Position numbers and translations under genes: made by a program. Under the pieces are notes generated by a model, which saw only the letters and a program-made list of their open reading frames with translations, did not search any database and was not told where the DNA came from. Positions 11,405 to 23,176 of a stretch of 64,000 bases of DNA are shown here, one piece after another. Position 1 is the first letter of the stretch, and the number at the start of each line of letters is the position of its first letter. The stretch comes from Lutraria lutraria (lineage: Eukaryota; Mollusca; Bivalvia; Venerida; Mactridae): NCBI GenBank assembly GCA_964023205.1, contig OZ026838.1:28795843-28859842 (forward strand), in the 5' to 3' direction.

Positions 11405-12415
11405 TCAGATTCAACTACACCATCGGCATCTTCATATTCCAGTACATCATCGGCATATTCATGTTCCAGTACAATATCGGCATCTTCATGTTCCAGTACA
11501 TCATCGACATATTCATGTTCCAGTACATCATCGGATTATTCATGTTCCAGTACATCATCGGTATATTCATGTTCCAGTACGTCATCGACATCTTCATGTT
11601 CCAGTGCAACATCGGCATATTCATGTTCCAGTACAGCATCGGCATATTCATGTTCCAGTACATCATCGGCATATTCATGTTCCAGTACATCATCGTCATA
11701 TTCATATTCTAAAATTTCATCGGTATCTTCATATTACAGTACATCATCGGCATATTCATGTTCCAGTACATCATCGGCATCTTCATGTTCCAGTACATCA
11801 TCGACATCTTCATGTTCCAGTGCAACATCGGCATATTCATATTCCAGTACATCATCGGTATATTCATGTTCCAGTACATCATCGGTATATTCATGTTCCA
11901 GTACATCATCGACATCTTCATGTTCCTGTACATAATCGGTATCTTCATGTTACAGTACATCATTGGTATCTTCATGTTACAGTACATCATTGGTATTTTC
12001 ATGTTACAGGACATCATTGGTATCTTCATGTTACAGTACATCATTGGTGTCTTCATGTTACAGTACATCATTGGTATTTTCATGTTACAGTACATCATTG
12101 GTATCTTCATGTTACAGTACATCATTGGTATCTTCATGTTACAGTACATCATTGGTATTTTCATGTTACAGTACATCATTGGTATTTTCATGTTACAGTA
12201 CATCATTGGTATCTTCATGTTACAGTACATCATCGGCGTTTTCATGTTCCAATACATCATCAATATCTTCATGCTGATGTACACAATCGGCATCTTCATT
12301 ATAGTACATCATTGGTATCTTCGTGTTACAGTACATCGTCGGTATCTTAATGTTACAGTACATCATTGGTATCTGCATGTTACAGTACATCATTGGTATC
12401 TTCATATTCCAGATC
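11405..12415. repeat. 27-bp minisatellite upstream of GT copy 1
   Basis: About 37 head-to-tail copies of a 27-bp unit. The left block uses TTCCAGTACATCATCGGCAT + ATTCATG; the right block (from about 11,945) uses TTACAGTACATCATTGGTAT + CTTCATG, a homogenised sub-family. Because 27 is divisible by 3, several frames on both strands remain open and create long low-complexity frames; I do not regard them as genes. Confidence 0.9.
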
Positions 12416-12879
12416 TAACAAAGTAGTATTTTATTTTTCCAGCAGTATGAATCAGTGTCCATAGAATTAACAAATTATATTTTAAAAGTCATTAGAGAGT
12501 TTTTATACTACATTAAGAGACATTTGACTAACCAACCAGTCATACTGTGTCAGTCCACTAGACATTTAATACCATCATGTATTACATGAACTACATGCAT
12601 ATCAACGAACTGAGCTACTTTCAGTAGCACTTGCGCTTTCTACGAGAAAGTCAGATGGACGTAGAAGAGTGGCAAACATAACAAATTTATACTATCACCA
12701 CATTCCAGTACAAAGTATAATGTAATAGATTATCACACCTTATAATTAAATTAATTGCACCGTAATATTTTCCGGAACCCAACAAACGAATTAATTATAT
12801 ACATAATTATGCATAGTATTTTAAGCATACTTGATACATATATTGTATTATACATGTACACTTTTTTCAGTTTTACAGT
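12416..12879. other. upstream flank of GT copy 1, non-coding
   Basis: Aligns with about 59,716-60,160 beyond the second minisatellite (shared words CATACTGTGTCAGTCCACTA, TATTTTCCGGAACCCA). A possible upstream promoter or leader exon of the GT genes could lie here, but none can be pinpointed. Confidence 0.4.
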
Positions 12880-13215
12880 AAGTAAGTAAGTAAGTAATGT
12901 TTTATTATAGTGACATGTGTATATACAGATATAACAATTCGTGTACATTTAATACAAAAATACAAAACACCCGGCCCATTGGGCCTATATGTCACCTAAT
13001 TACAAGTTAAACAGTTTTAAGTAGTAACGATGGATTGATATATAATATGATATAGATATTAAGAATGTACAATGAATATAAATGTTTAATTTTGTGCACT
13101 GGTTAGAGATAATCTATTTGTATTATTATTGATTGTATATACATTTTCTTCGTTTCGCGAAAGCAGATACTAAATACTTAGCGACTTTTCTCGTGTAGTT
13201 ATTTAAAAGGAATAC
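12880..13215 (-). mobile_element. 3' fragment of a LINE with (ACTT)n tail
   Basis: Absent from the equivalent place in the copy-2 flank (about 60,160-60,200), which shows the empty site. On the minus strand it begins in coding sequence (VFLLNNYTRKVAKYLVSAF in one frame, a LINE C-terminus style), followed by a 3' UTR with the palindrome TAGGCCCAATGGGCC and ends AATAAAAC plus ACTT repeats. Confidence 0.65.
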
Positions 13216-13577
13216 ATTTCTTCTGTATTTACACGTCAAAGTTTATTTATTCTGTACGTTTAGAATTAATTCTACCACTGTCAAATAGTTATCATCATAC
13301 TTCATGAACAATTCATAAAGAATGCTAGAAAAGTTCTAGAAAAAAACTCATGAATTCCATTCGAAGCGGAATGAATTACAGTGGACTCTCGTTGGTTCAA
13401 ACTCGCCGACACTGGTCAACCAGTTCCAATCTTTCCTTGCCATTCGTAATGGTACATTTTTCTGCACCAAGTCGGGTTGCTTCCCTTGAAAACTTTGTAT
13501 GATACTTCGTGGTTATGAAAGTTTATTGTTTAGGATACCATACATTAGGCTACATAGTAGATAACAATATCACATAC
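13216..13577. other. GT copy 1 distal upstream flank, non-coding
   Basis: Aligns with about 60,200-60,560. No frame of interest. Ends at the target-site duplication of the LINE that follows. Confidence 0.4.
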
Positions 13578-14742
13578 ACATACATTATGATAGCATAATC
13601 TGGTTGAAACTTGATAAATATTTTTTTCATATGTCATGTGACATTTATTTATGCGGTCTATATATATGGACCGATGACAGTCCAGCTGCTAAGTTGTATA
13701 ACATTTATTTATTTGATGTATTGCAAAATGATATATTTGAATATGATCAATTAGGTCGAGTATTATTAGCTCGTGATTGTAATGCTAGGGTGGGTACAAA
13801 CCCAGACTACATAGCACGTGACACATTTGTACCAGATATTGACCCCGAATTGTATTGTCCAGACCAAGCCACTGAACGGGCCTCAAAAGATAAAATATGC
13901 AATGCACGAGGTACTCAGTTATTAGATCTATGTAAAGCCACCACATGTAGAATTGTGAATGATTTTAACTCAGGTCAATTCACATATTTAAGCCATAAAT
14001 CATGCAGTACAATTGATTACTTGTTGTCACAACAAACATATTTTTGTATAATCCATGATTTCGCCGTCGGGAATTGTAATATCCGTATAGCGATCACGGA
14101 CCTTTGCATTTTATAATACGTTGCGAATGTTTTCATAAGGAGTTTGTAGAATCTGATACTAGTTTTTCTTATTTAAATGGAATGCTGATTTCAAACAATC
14201 ATTTAGACGATGTATCATTGCTAAGCTACCAGATCTTAATAATTTATGTTTAAATACAGTTAATAATTGCGACACGACAAACGTTGACGACTTAGTGACA
14301 AAATTTACCAACTCTATTTGTGAGGTAGCGGATCCATTGTTTAAGAAAACCTACAAAGAAGGCAATAGGCCTATTAATGTCAACAGTAATAAAGACTGAT
14401 TTGACCATGAATGTAGTACATTAAGATCAATTCATCAAACAGCTATAAAGGAGTTTAGTAATAATAAAACCCCTGAAAATCACGCCGAGCTAAACCATGC
14501 AAAATTTTATTATAAAAAGTTGAAAAATCACAAGAAAAAAACACATAAACAAAACATGCGTAAAACATTAGCTGAGTTAATACGCGGACGTCCCCGAGAC
14601 TTTTGGCGGTCATTTCGCGGGTATGATCATAGTAGAACTACTTTATCTGTCGATGATTTTAAACAATATTTTTTATTTTCAATGTTTGAATCTATTCAAA
14701 CACCAAACATCACTGAGGTTGATGATTTTATTGTGAACAGTA

Positions 14743-15087
14743 GGCCGGTTCGATTGGTCAAACAGATGAGCTGCCTGAAGAGCCAGAGCTCTTCCGAACT
14801 GTTCGATTAGTCGTCTTCGAATTTTAGAAGCTCTTCTATCTATTCCGCCCGATGGTTAAAGAGGTGGAAGAGATATTAATCACGTGACCAAACAGCATGA
14901 CCGAGCTAACAATACCGTTTGAAATTGCCTTTTTCAAACTACTGTTATGACTCACAACAAAACGATAATTTTCACGTGCGCATTAGTTTATCCGCACTAT
15001 CTAACATTTCGGTGTTCGACTGGGTTTCTCTTCTAAGCTCTTCTAGCCGGCGTATTCTCTTCTCATGAGAGCCCAATCGAACCGGCC
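14743..15087. mobile_element. 345-bp MITE with 15-bp inverted repeats and TA target duplication
   Basis: Terminal repeats GGCCGGTTCGATTGG (14,743-14,757) and its exact reverse complement (15,073-15,087) are flanked by TA on both sides. Deleting the element and one TA restores the LINE reading frame (codons for VNS-NDIDVSL), which independently proves the boundaries. The interior has many GAAGAG/CTCTTC words and no transposase. A TA target suggests mobilisation by a Tc1/mariner-type or similar enzyme. Confidence 0.85.
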
Positions 15088-15996
15088 TAATGATATTGAC
15101 GTCAGTTTAAATGATGATATATCTACCGAATTAAATAAACAAATAACAATAACGGAAGTACGCAATGCTGTAAAACGTTTGAAACGTATAATAAAGCATC
15201 GTGTCCTGCGGATAATTTAGTCAATGAATATTTTATTGATGCTATTGATATTTTAGACGGCTATTTGACTGATTTATTTTATGTTGTTTTTAATTGCGAT
15301 GTGGGCTCAATGCTTTATCATACCACTACACAAAAAGGTGATTTTAATGAGATCAATAATTACCGCGGCATTACTTTATTAAGCAATCTTGGGAAAATAT
15401 TTACAGGTATTCTAGACGCGCGAGTAGAAAACTGGTACAATGATTCAAAATGTTTTATCCGATGCTCAATTCGGTTTTCGAAAACATCATGATCACAGTA
15501 CAGTCGATGCGATTTTCGTTTTACAAAATTTGATTGATCATTGCTTGAATGAAAAAAAACACGTTTATACTGTGCGTTGGTTGACCGAAAAAGGCCTTTG
15601 ATTCAGTGAACCGTGATGCCCTGTGGTTTAAACTATACAAACAAGGTCTAGATGGAAATATTTTTAAAATGTTTCGAAGCATGTATAATATTGTGAAATC
15701 CAGTATAAAGTTTTGTGATCAGTATTCGGATTTTTTTCGAAATTGCAGTGGGTTTACGCCAAGGCCAGACAAATTCACCAGCATTTTTTGCCTTATTCAT
15801 TGACGATATTGAACGAAGTAACCTATCGAGTTTGACTGTAAACGAAATATGTATTATCATTTTATTGTTCGCTGATGACATGGTTATATGTGGTGATTCA
15901 ATTGATGACCTACAGTGTAGCCTAAATTCTCTCTATGATGATTGTTTTAAATGGGAGTTAGAAGTCAATACTGCGAAAACTAAGGCTGCTGTTTTT

Positions 15997-17164
15997 GGAC
16001 TTGATTTTTATCAAAATCAAGTCCTTTGTAATCATTGACTTATGTTTGGCGCTGGACTCCATAACAGCTTGGTTAAAAGAATGCCATATAAAGGAAATAG
16101 TGCGCAACTAAATGGTATGTTTATATAGAAGTATCTGGAATCTTTCCCCAATCAAGTGTGTCAGATCTAAATACATTTCAAATCATTCTATTGTAACTAC
16201 ATGGAAAGAGTCATGTATCTAAATAAGTGCTTGTCGGTAGATACATGAGATTTTCAAATGCGTAGAATTAAAACCGCGTATTCACTGTCCAATAAAATAT
16301 CTTGCCGTAAAAGTAGTTCTACTTTCGGTCTTCGTTCGATAGTTCAGAAAAATCTCCACGGACGTATTCATGCATTTGCAACAATCTACCGTCGATGTGT
16401 GTGTTTTGTGCCTTTCTAACATTTCTTAATATTACAAAGCGAATTCTCATTTAATCGTATTTCGTGGTATTCACACCAACTAGTGTTATTTTGATGACGG
16501 AATCGCTATTTATAGACTCACTCCCCGCAGTGACTAGTAGCAAAGCGTAACCGATGTGGGGAGTTTGATTTATCGAAGGTTGAATGTTAAAACTGCGGCT
16601 TAAGAATAATAATTCGAGTCGCTAAATACGAACGTAAATTACTGGATACGTGCTTTTAAAATTTACTGTTTAAGAGTTCCTTTTACGCCAGATTATTTAG
16701 AATTACATAATCACGTCTGAATTTCATGCAACATCGGGTTAACTATAGGTCATATAGGTCTTACTCTACTGTGTCAGGACCTTTTTGATTTGAGTGACCC
16801 TGAATGTGTTCAATGCGACGATGTTCTGTTGTGTTAAAACCAGAAGAATCAATGTTTGTATTAACTGTTAGTGAAGTGTTGTTTACTAGTTTTGTACAAT
16901 AAAGAGTTTTTAATGCAATTAAATTGTCCTCAATTATTGTGCTAATCATTAAACTTTCCAATATCAGGCTTTTTCATTTTAAAATTTTAGCAAAGGGACT
17001 ATAGTAAAGCCCTAGCTTATGTCATTCACCTATATGCATATGACCTGGATTACAATATGAATGAAAAATCGGTCCGTAATTTTAAATGTTAATATATTTG
17101 TATGGGCTCGAACGATGTGGGTACACATTTCTCTCTTTTGTCTCGTATGGTAAAAATCAAGTCC
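15997..17164. mobile_element. 1.17-kb element with 14-bp inverted repeats inside the LINE
   Basis: GGACTTGATTTTTA (15,997-16,010) is matched by its exact reverse complement at 17,151-17,164. Immediately inside the left end a further AAAATCAAGTCC makes a near-perfect hairpin with the terminus. It splits the LINE coding sequence after the residues KTKAAVF; coding resumes at about 17,189 (RKRGLIRNNE). About 24 bases between the right repeat and the resumed frame are unexplained, so the outer boundary or target duplication is uncertain. No transposase frame. Confidence 0.6.
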
Positions 17165-18526
17165 GACAGTACTTTCAGTACTTTGATTAGAAAGAGGGGT
17201 CTTATACGAAATAATGAAGTTTTTTATTATAACAACGAATTGTTAGAAATTGTTGATAATTTTAATAACCTTGGTGTAACTTTGAATTATACGGGCACCC
17301 TCGTATTAAATATCAAAAGCCTAAAAGGCAAAGCCTTAAGGGCAATGTACGTTTTATTAAACAATATTAAACAATATAACATACGTCCCAATATTTCATT
17401 ACAACTTTTTGACGCATTTGTTGGCTCAATATTGAATTACGACAGTCCTATATGGGGAATTACCAAATCTGCTGAACTAGAACGCATTCATCTTCAATTT
17501 TGCAAGACAATTTGAGGAGTAAAACAATTAACAAGCAACGCGGCTATTTACGGGAAATTGGGACGGTACCCCTGTATGTCAATATTGGGTTAAAATCATT
17601 AGAACTGAGAATATTTTGTTGAGAATTGTATATTTACATTCCTTATCTAAATACCATGATGGAAGAAAAAATTGGGTCTATAATGTTAAAAAAATATTAC
17701 ATGAGTTTGGGTTTAGTTATATATCTAATAATCAAGAAACTGTTGATGGTAAACAATTTATCAATTTATTAAGAGAACTGTTATATATTAAGCTATACAA
17801 ACATTTTTCGGTAATATTCAAATAAATGAAATTCTTAAATCCCTATATACATTGTACATTCATTTAAAACCAAAATTTGATATATCAGAATATTTAATAA
17901 ATATCAATTCTTATAACATACGCAACCAGATTACTAGATTATGAGTATCGATCTTCACATAATTTGTTTATTGAAACTTTTCGACACGGACGAAATAGAA
18001 GACCCAGACATGAAATAGTTTTTTTGTGGGTCAGACGTAGAAGACGAATATCATTTTCAGTTTTATCATCACATGTAAAAACTATTCTGACCTTGGAGTT
18101 AAATATATTCCGAAATCTTTTTATAAAAAACAAGCGTGTATAAGTTTATTGAATTACTAAGCTCAACATTATTAAATTTAGGCAATTTTATTTTTCAAGC
18201 ATTTATAAACGACGTACAATTGTTCAACCAAACATGTTAGTTTAAAACCTGCATTATTTATTATAGCTATTAGCATTCATTCATCCTCCGTTATACATTA
18301 TAATATTTGTCAAAAGTATGTTACACTTTTAATACATGTAATTATGTTGTATTATTATAAGCAATATTGTATGTCATATTGACATTTTCTTTTTCCCTTT
18401 TGTTTCACGTGAATATTATTATATTTGTATTTATGCATACATTGTGACTATGTACTATTTGTACTTGTCTAAATAAAGATATGTTCGGCTGTTCTGTTCA
18501 TGTACAATACATACATTATGATAGCA

Positions 18527-18904
18527 CACAATCATACAAATATTCATAAATTACATCACTATACATGTAAGAAAATAAGGAAAAAATAATCATGGACAAT
18601 AAAGATATTGTTTATATAAAAAAACACGATAAGTTCATATATTACGAGATGTTAGAATTTAGCAAGTTTCAGCCAACTAGAGCCCTCTATATATAATATC
18701 CGATATTTGCACAATAAGGCACATCACAATATACACTTCTTTCAAATTGATATGTGCTTATTCTTGGCTGAAATCTTATAGTCTTAAAATTTTAGATATT
18801 GCAATATATATATATGTACAAATGGAAATAACTTACCCAAGAAAACGGATACAAATTCTAATTCAGACCTTTCGGGTAGCAGGCATAGAACACCGTCGCG
18901 CTTT
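18527..18904. repeat. duplication module B1, left part
   Basis: Non-coding sequence duplicated at 47,234-47,611 (near identical) and, more diverged, around 60,700-60,865 plus 63,411-63,530. Contains the words CTTATTCTTGGCTGAAATCT and ACCTTTCGGGTAGCAGGCAT used to align the copies. Confidence 0.75.
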
Positions 18905-21171
18905 CATACCCAACTTTCGCGGACATGCTGATTTGGAAAATCGATAAAAAATTTACATTAAACAAAGAAGGGGATTTTCACTATAATCGTCATAACTTTT
19001 ATTCTATTTAAAATACGAAATTTGTACTCATCACAAAAGTTTAATTAATCTTTTATCTTTCTAATGGTGTATTTCTTATTATTTTAAATTAATGCTTTCT
19101 TCGACCCTTTTGCGTTTGAAAAAGACACCTATCGATTCCCTCTATATTCAATGTAAAACGCGTAAAATTGGTAGATTTTTCAATGAAAATTTGATGTTTT
19201 CAGCATCATAACTCTTTTGGGGGAAATGTGATCAAATTTGTACTCATTGCATTCGTTTTGAAAATTTAATTTCTTTCACCATGTAAAATATGAAAACAAT
19301 CAAATAATATCTTCTTCGACCCTTTTGATGATTTCTAAAACTACCCCTTATATTTTTTAAAGTTCAATTCGTCAATCGTTCGGCAAAAAATCGGATATTT
19401 ACGTACGTTTACGGAAACAAGCGATGATCATATCTGCTGATTAGGTATCCATGTATATACAGTCACAGCATGATGCATTATACAGGGTAATAAAAATTGA
19501 ACGCGTTGAATTAGGTTTTGGGATAATTGAGGTTGAAGACTAAAACATATTACAACATGGATGAAAATATTAGAATTTGTGAAATATTTTACTTTACTTC
19601 CGTATAAAAAGCAAAATCGATATTTATAACCCCAATTTGTTGATATTATAAAAAAATAACATAAATAAAAAAATGGTTTTCACTATTAGCTTTCTGGATG
19701 TTAAAATTGAAGTAGGTCTTATTTTACCTAGACAGATGTGAAACTGACTTTTTCTTGCAATAAAAACGTTCCAATTTTTTATCACAAAGTACATTATAGA
19801 AATACAGCACAGTATTTTTTAATCATGTTGCAAAAAATAAGAAAAAGCATCTGGCAACTATTTTATGAGATATGCCTAAAGGAAGGCATTATGTAAATAT
19901 TGTTACAGATCAAGTAATATATATTTCTTATATTTTACTATCATTTCATCTATTGTTCTAATGGGCCCTAAATAGACGATGATATTTCATTAAATGAAAT
20001 TTATTATTAATTCATTTTTGATAATACAATGCGTAATTATATGCTAAATATATTATTTTGGCATACGTCCACGTGTCACTTTTAACATGTCATAAAATAA
20101 TATAGATTACCTACTTTGTATATTTATTATTTCAATGATGTGAAAACAAAGGACGGATAATAAAATCATATTTTTGAGATCCCTTTCTATGGTTGCTAAC
20201 TTTACCTGATTATTGATTTTTATACGCATCTCACATTGACTAACAAACAATTGGGCACATCGAGTTATATTTGTTAGATATCATTTCAATCAAGACGGAT
20301 GGAAATTGCCATAAAATTGCAGAAATTGATTGTACTGTTTTATACACCAGGGGTGTAGCTTAATATAATTCGTACTTTTTCTATTTTGTGATAGAAATAA
20401 ATATCTGCAACAGTTATTGAAGGTTGTAATGGATTTGGAAGTAATTTCATTTATAATCACTGACCTACAAAACATGCGACATAGTGCAAAATTTCTGGTT
20501 ACTCGATCGATCCTAATTAATTTTTTCCCGCGACCCTAGACATTTTCATGATTTTATCCGAGGAATGGAAAATCTTCTTTCTCCTTTTTTCCTTCCCACA
20601 TGCTTTCAAAAGCCAAATAAAGTCCATACCTACTAACCGACTTTTAACAAGAAAAGAAAAACATTTTTTCATGCCTAAGTGTAATCATGATGATTTAATG
20701 TTAATTTCAGTAGTGAAAATAAATGTATTGTAAGCTAATGTGTTTATATGCAGAATAGAATCAAATTACTAGTTGACTGTGCATACAATAACAATTATTA
20801 CAAGGATTTTTGAATTTTGTCTTTTTATGATATTCGCATTTTCAAAATTAATTTTACTGATGAAACACATTAATGTCGATATATGTTTCTGTCCATTTTA
20901 ACGACGTACATAATAGTTGGGACATGCTCAAGTGTTATCAGAGATCCAAAAGTAATACAGTGAAATATCGATTTTTGGATCAATTAAGATAACAGATTTT
21001 ATCTGTTACGCGTGACTGACTTTATTACTTTATGACCCCTAATAAAGTCAGCATAACGCAAGCAAGGAGGGTAACAATAGATAGACTGTATATAAACCCC
21101 TGAATTGTAGTTGTTTCCCTTGAAAATTGATCAGATACTCGATAAGGCCATGTCCGCCAAAGTTGGACATG
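18905..21171 (+). mobile_element. 2.27-kb non-coding DNA transposon with about 20-bp inverted repeats (in B1)
   Basis: Ends read CCCAACTTTCGCGGACATG (18,909-18,927) and, inverted, TCCAACTTTGGCGGACATG (21,167-21,149). B3 lacks the element: there GTCGCGCTTTT runs directly into AAATCGTAGTCC at about 47,611. A second member in the opposite orientation is at 60,866-63,410; the left 1.35 kb here matches its right part, and the last about 160 bp match its first 160 bp, while the middles differ. No frame longer than about 60 codons, so it is non-autonomous. The stretch is strongly AT-rich. Confidence 0.75.
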
Positions 21172-21429
21172 TAAATCGTAGTCCAAATAAACAAAGGCAG
21201 TACCAGTATTTAGCCATGAAACCATACCTGCATCATAAATCTGCAATACACACGATTTGTTTTTAAATTTGCTGATAAATGGAACGATGTGTTATTTATC
21301 CTGTAATTACTCTTTACAAACAATCCTAGATCAGAGTGTGCACGTGTGTCATGAAAAATCAATGTTTAGTTTACACCAGTAATCTGCTACTTCATCGACT
21401 GGGTAAAATAAAACCTTCACAAATAACTA

Positions 21430-22195
21430 ACATTTAACATATGCATGGGGTTTATCAGCGCTAAAAATATAGAACGAATACATACAATATTTTGTAAACA
21501 TGTATTACAAGTGAAAAGGTCGACACTAAATGATTAAATGAACCATCAAGGGCAATTTGTTTGTAGGGAAATATGCGGGAATTTTGAATACAAACAATAT
21601 TTAAATATCATTACAGTTAATAAGTTTAAAGAAGCCTTTTCGAAACTCAGATTAAGTTCACATTATTTAGCTACAGAAACTGGTAGATGGAACAAACCTA
21701 GAAGCATAGCTTTTGATATTAGAAAATGTAATTTTTGTGTGGAATTAGAAGACGAGTTTCACTTCATTATAGAATGTCCATTATACAAATATCTTAGAAA
21801 ACAATATATTAGCAACTATTTTTGGGAAAGACCATGTATGTTTAAATTTATAGAACTGATTACAAGTAAAAATGAAAATGTAATAAAAAGATTGGGAATA
21901 TATGTTCATAAAGCATTTTTATGTAAAAGAAATTATACAAATTTAATTATTCAACGATTTATCTCAATATTAACTTCTTCTTATGTATTATATAAGTACA
22001 TTGTATCATTACCTTTGAATTTATTTTTAATTCGATATCTATTATCATATGATGATGTATACATCTTCTCCCTAATGTGTATTTATATATTTGTTTTGTT
22101 TTATGCATGTATATTATACATTTATTTATGCTATCCTCATAGGCCAGTTGGCCTAATGGATCTGAAATAAAGTATCTATCTATCAGTTTATGGAC
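21430..22195 (+). mobile_element. 3' fragment of a LINE (zinc-knuckle-like C-terminus)
   Basis: Starts at MGFISAKNIERIHTIFCKH, a post-RT segment, then after an internal deletion and a stop continues (21,538-22,170) with RLSSHYLATETGRWNKP and a C-x2-C ... H-x4-C block (KCNFC, EDEFHFIIECPLY) seen at the C-terminus of many invertebrate LINE ORF2 proteins. The 3' UTR has the palindrome TAGGCCAGTTGGCCTA, then AATAAAG and a (TATC)n tail. The same fragment is at 47,885-48,620, so it predates the B duplication. Confidence 0.75.
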
Positions 22196-23176
22196 TCCTT
22201 TGAAGATATAGCTTAATTTATACAAGATATATACATATAATAAAATTTTGACTGAAAAGTGTCCATGGGAAGTAATTAAAAAAAACAAATGTATAATACA
22301 CTTAAAACGATTCTGAACTTTTTCCTGATAAAAAATCATTGGGCTGTATCAATACGTGTCTTGCTATCGATGTTAGGTTTACAATCAAAGTGCAGGAAAT
22401 GCTGATGTTTTGATCAATATTTTAAAGCAACATTTACATGAAAATAACCTGCAAACGTAAAATGAATTGTCTAAAGGAATAATGTCTTTTGGCTTTCAAC
22501 ATTTTTAGATATACGGAAATTTCTTATAGCACTGACAAAATTGATTGTTTCATCGCATAATTTAAACATTGAATCTGGAAGATGACCAAAGAGTCTTCAA
22601 ACAATTATATGACTTCTACGTAGAGGAGGAAAGAATATCTACTTCTAAATACAATAGTTGTACTCTTAAATAATTGGCAGAAAGTTTCAACATGTTGAAG
22701 CTTTCAAAGTTGCCCTTAACGAATGTTTGGGCTAGTAATCGCCCCTAATCGCTAACCGAAAGAATGAATAATACTTGCGCAACCCAATGCACTCTAGCGA
22801 ACTACAGCAACTGTTGTTCGTCACACTTCGTAAACCATTCGCAACAAAATTAATAGTTCCCCTTCGTTTAGCTTTCGTAATGATGCAATCAGTTTTTCTG
22901 TCAGAATTTGCTAGAATTCTTAACTGTATCCCGTTCGCCAGGCTTCATTAAATTGATTCGTCTATATGTAGGCAGGCTTTAAAACCAGAGTAAACTTGAA
23001 AAATAAGTTAAGTATGAATTGACAAGAACCAGCTATTATCTGAATTTTAAGTTTTCAAATTTATCACTGGTACCATTACATGTGTATAATGATCCCTGTT
23101 CTAAACGACTTTTTTTCAAAACATTATTCTGCATATAAGTTGAAACTAAACTACGTGTTTGTGCATGTACTCACAG

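Larger units (their letters stand above)
13596..18508 (+). mobile_element. degenerate non-LTR retrotransposon (LINE-1st), 5'-truncated, nested insertions
   Basis: Flanked by an 18-bp direct repeat (ACATACATTATGATAGCA at 13,578-13,595 and 18,509-18,526). Coding order is APE endonuclease C-terminal half (13,604-14,150: DCNARVGTNPDYIARD, then CSTIDYLL, then after a frameshift SDHGPLHF), linker (14,520-14,740), reverse transcriptase (15,330-15,996: NYRGITLLSNLGKIF, VGLRQGQTNSPAFFALFIDD, LLFADDMVICG), and post-RT segments (17,189-17,515; 17,616-17,825). Several frameshifts and stops make it dead. It is interrupted by a 345-bp MITE (14,743-15,087) and a 1.17-kb inverted-repeat element (15,997-17,164). 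A copy of its 3' end plus right flank sits at 46,326-47,233. Clade not assigned. Confidence 0.8.

Noticed and set aside
11386..12426. Several long low-complexity frames on both strands through the minisatellite (up to about 250 codons)
   Set aside because: The repeat period is a multiple of three and has no stop in several frames, so openness is automatic. No splice, start or composition evidence for coding.
21025..21246. Minus-strand frame of 73 codons with hydrophobic end
   Set aside because: Spans the right end of the transposon into module B1; not preserved in B3, where the transposon is absent.
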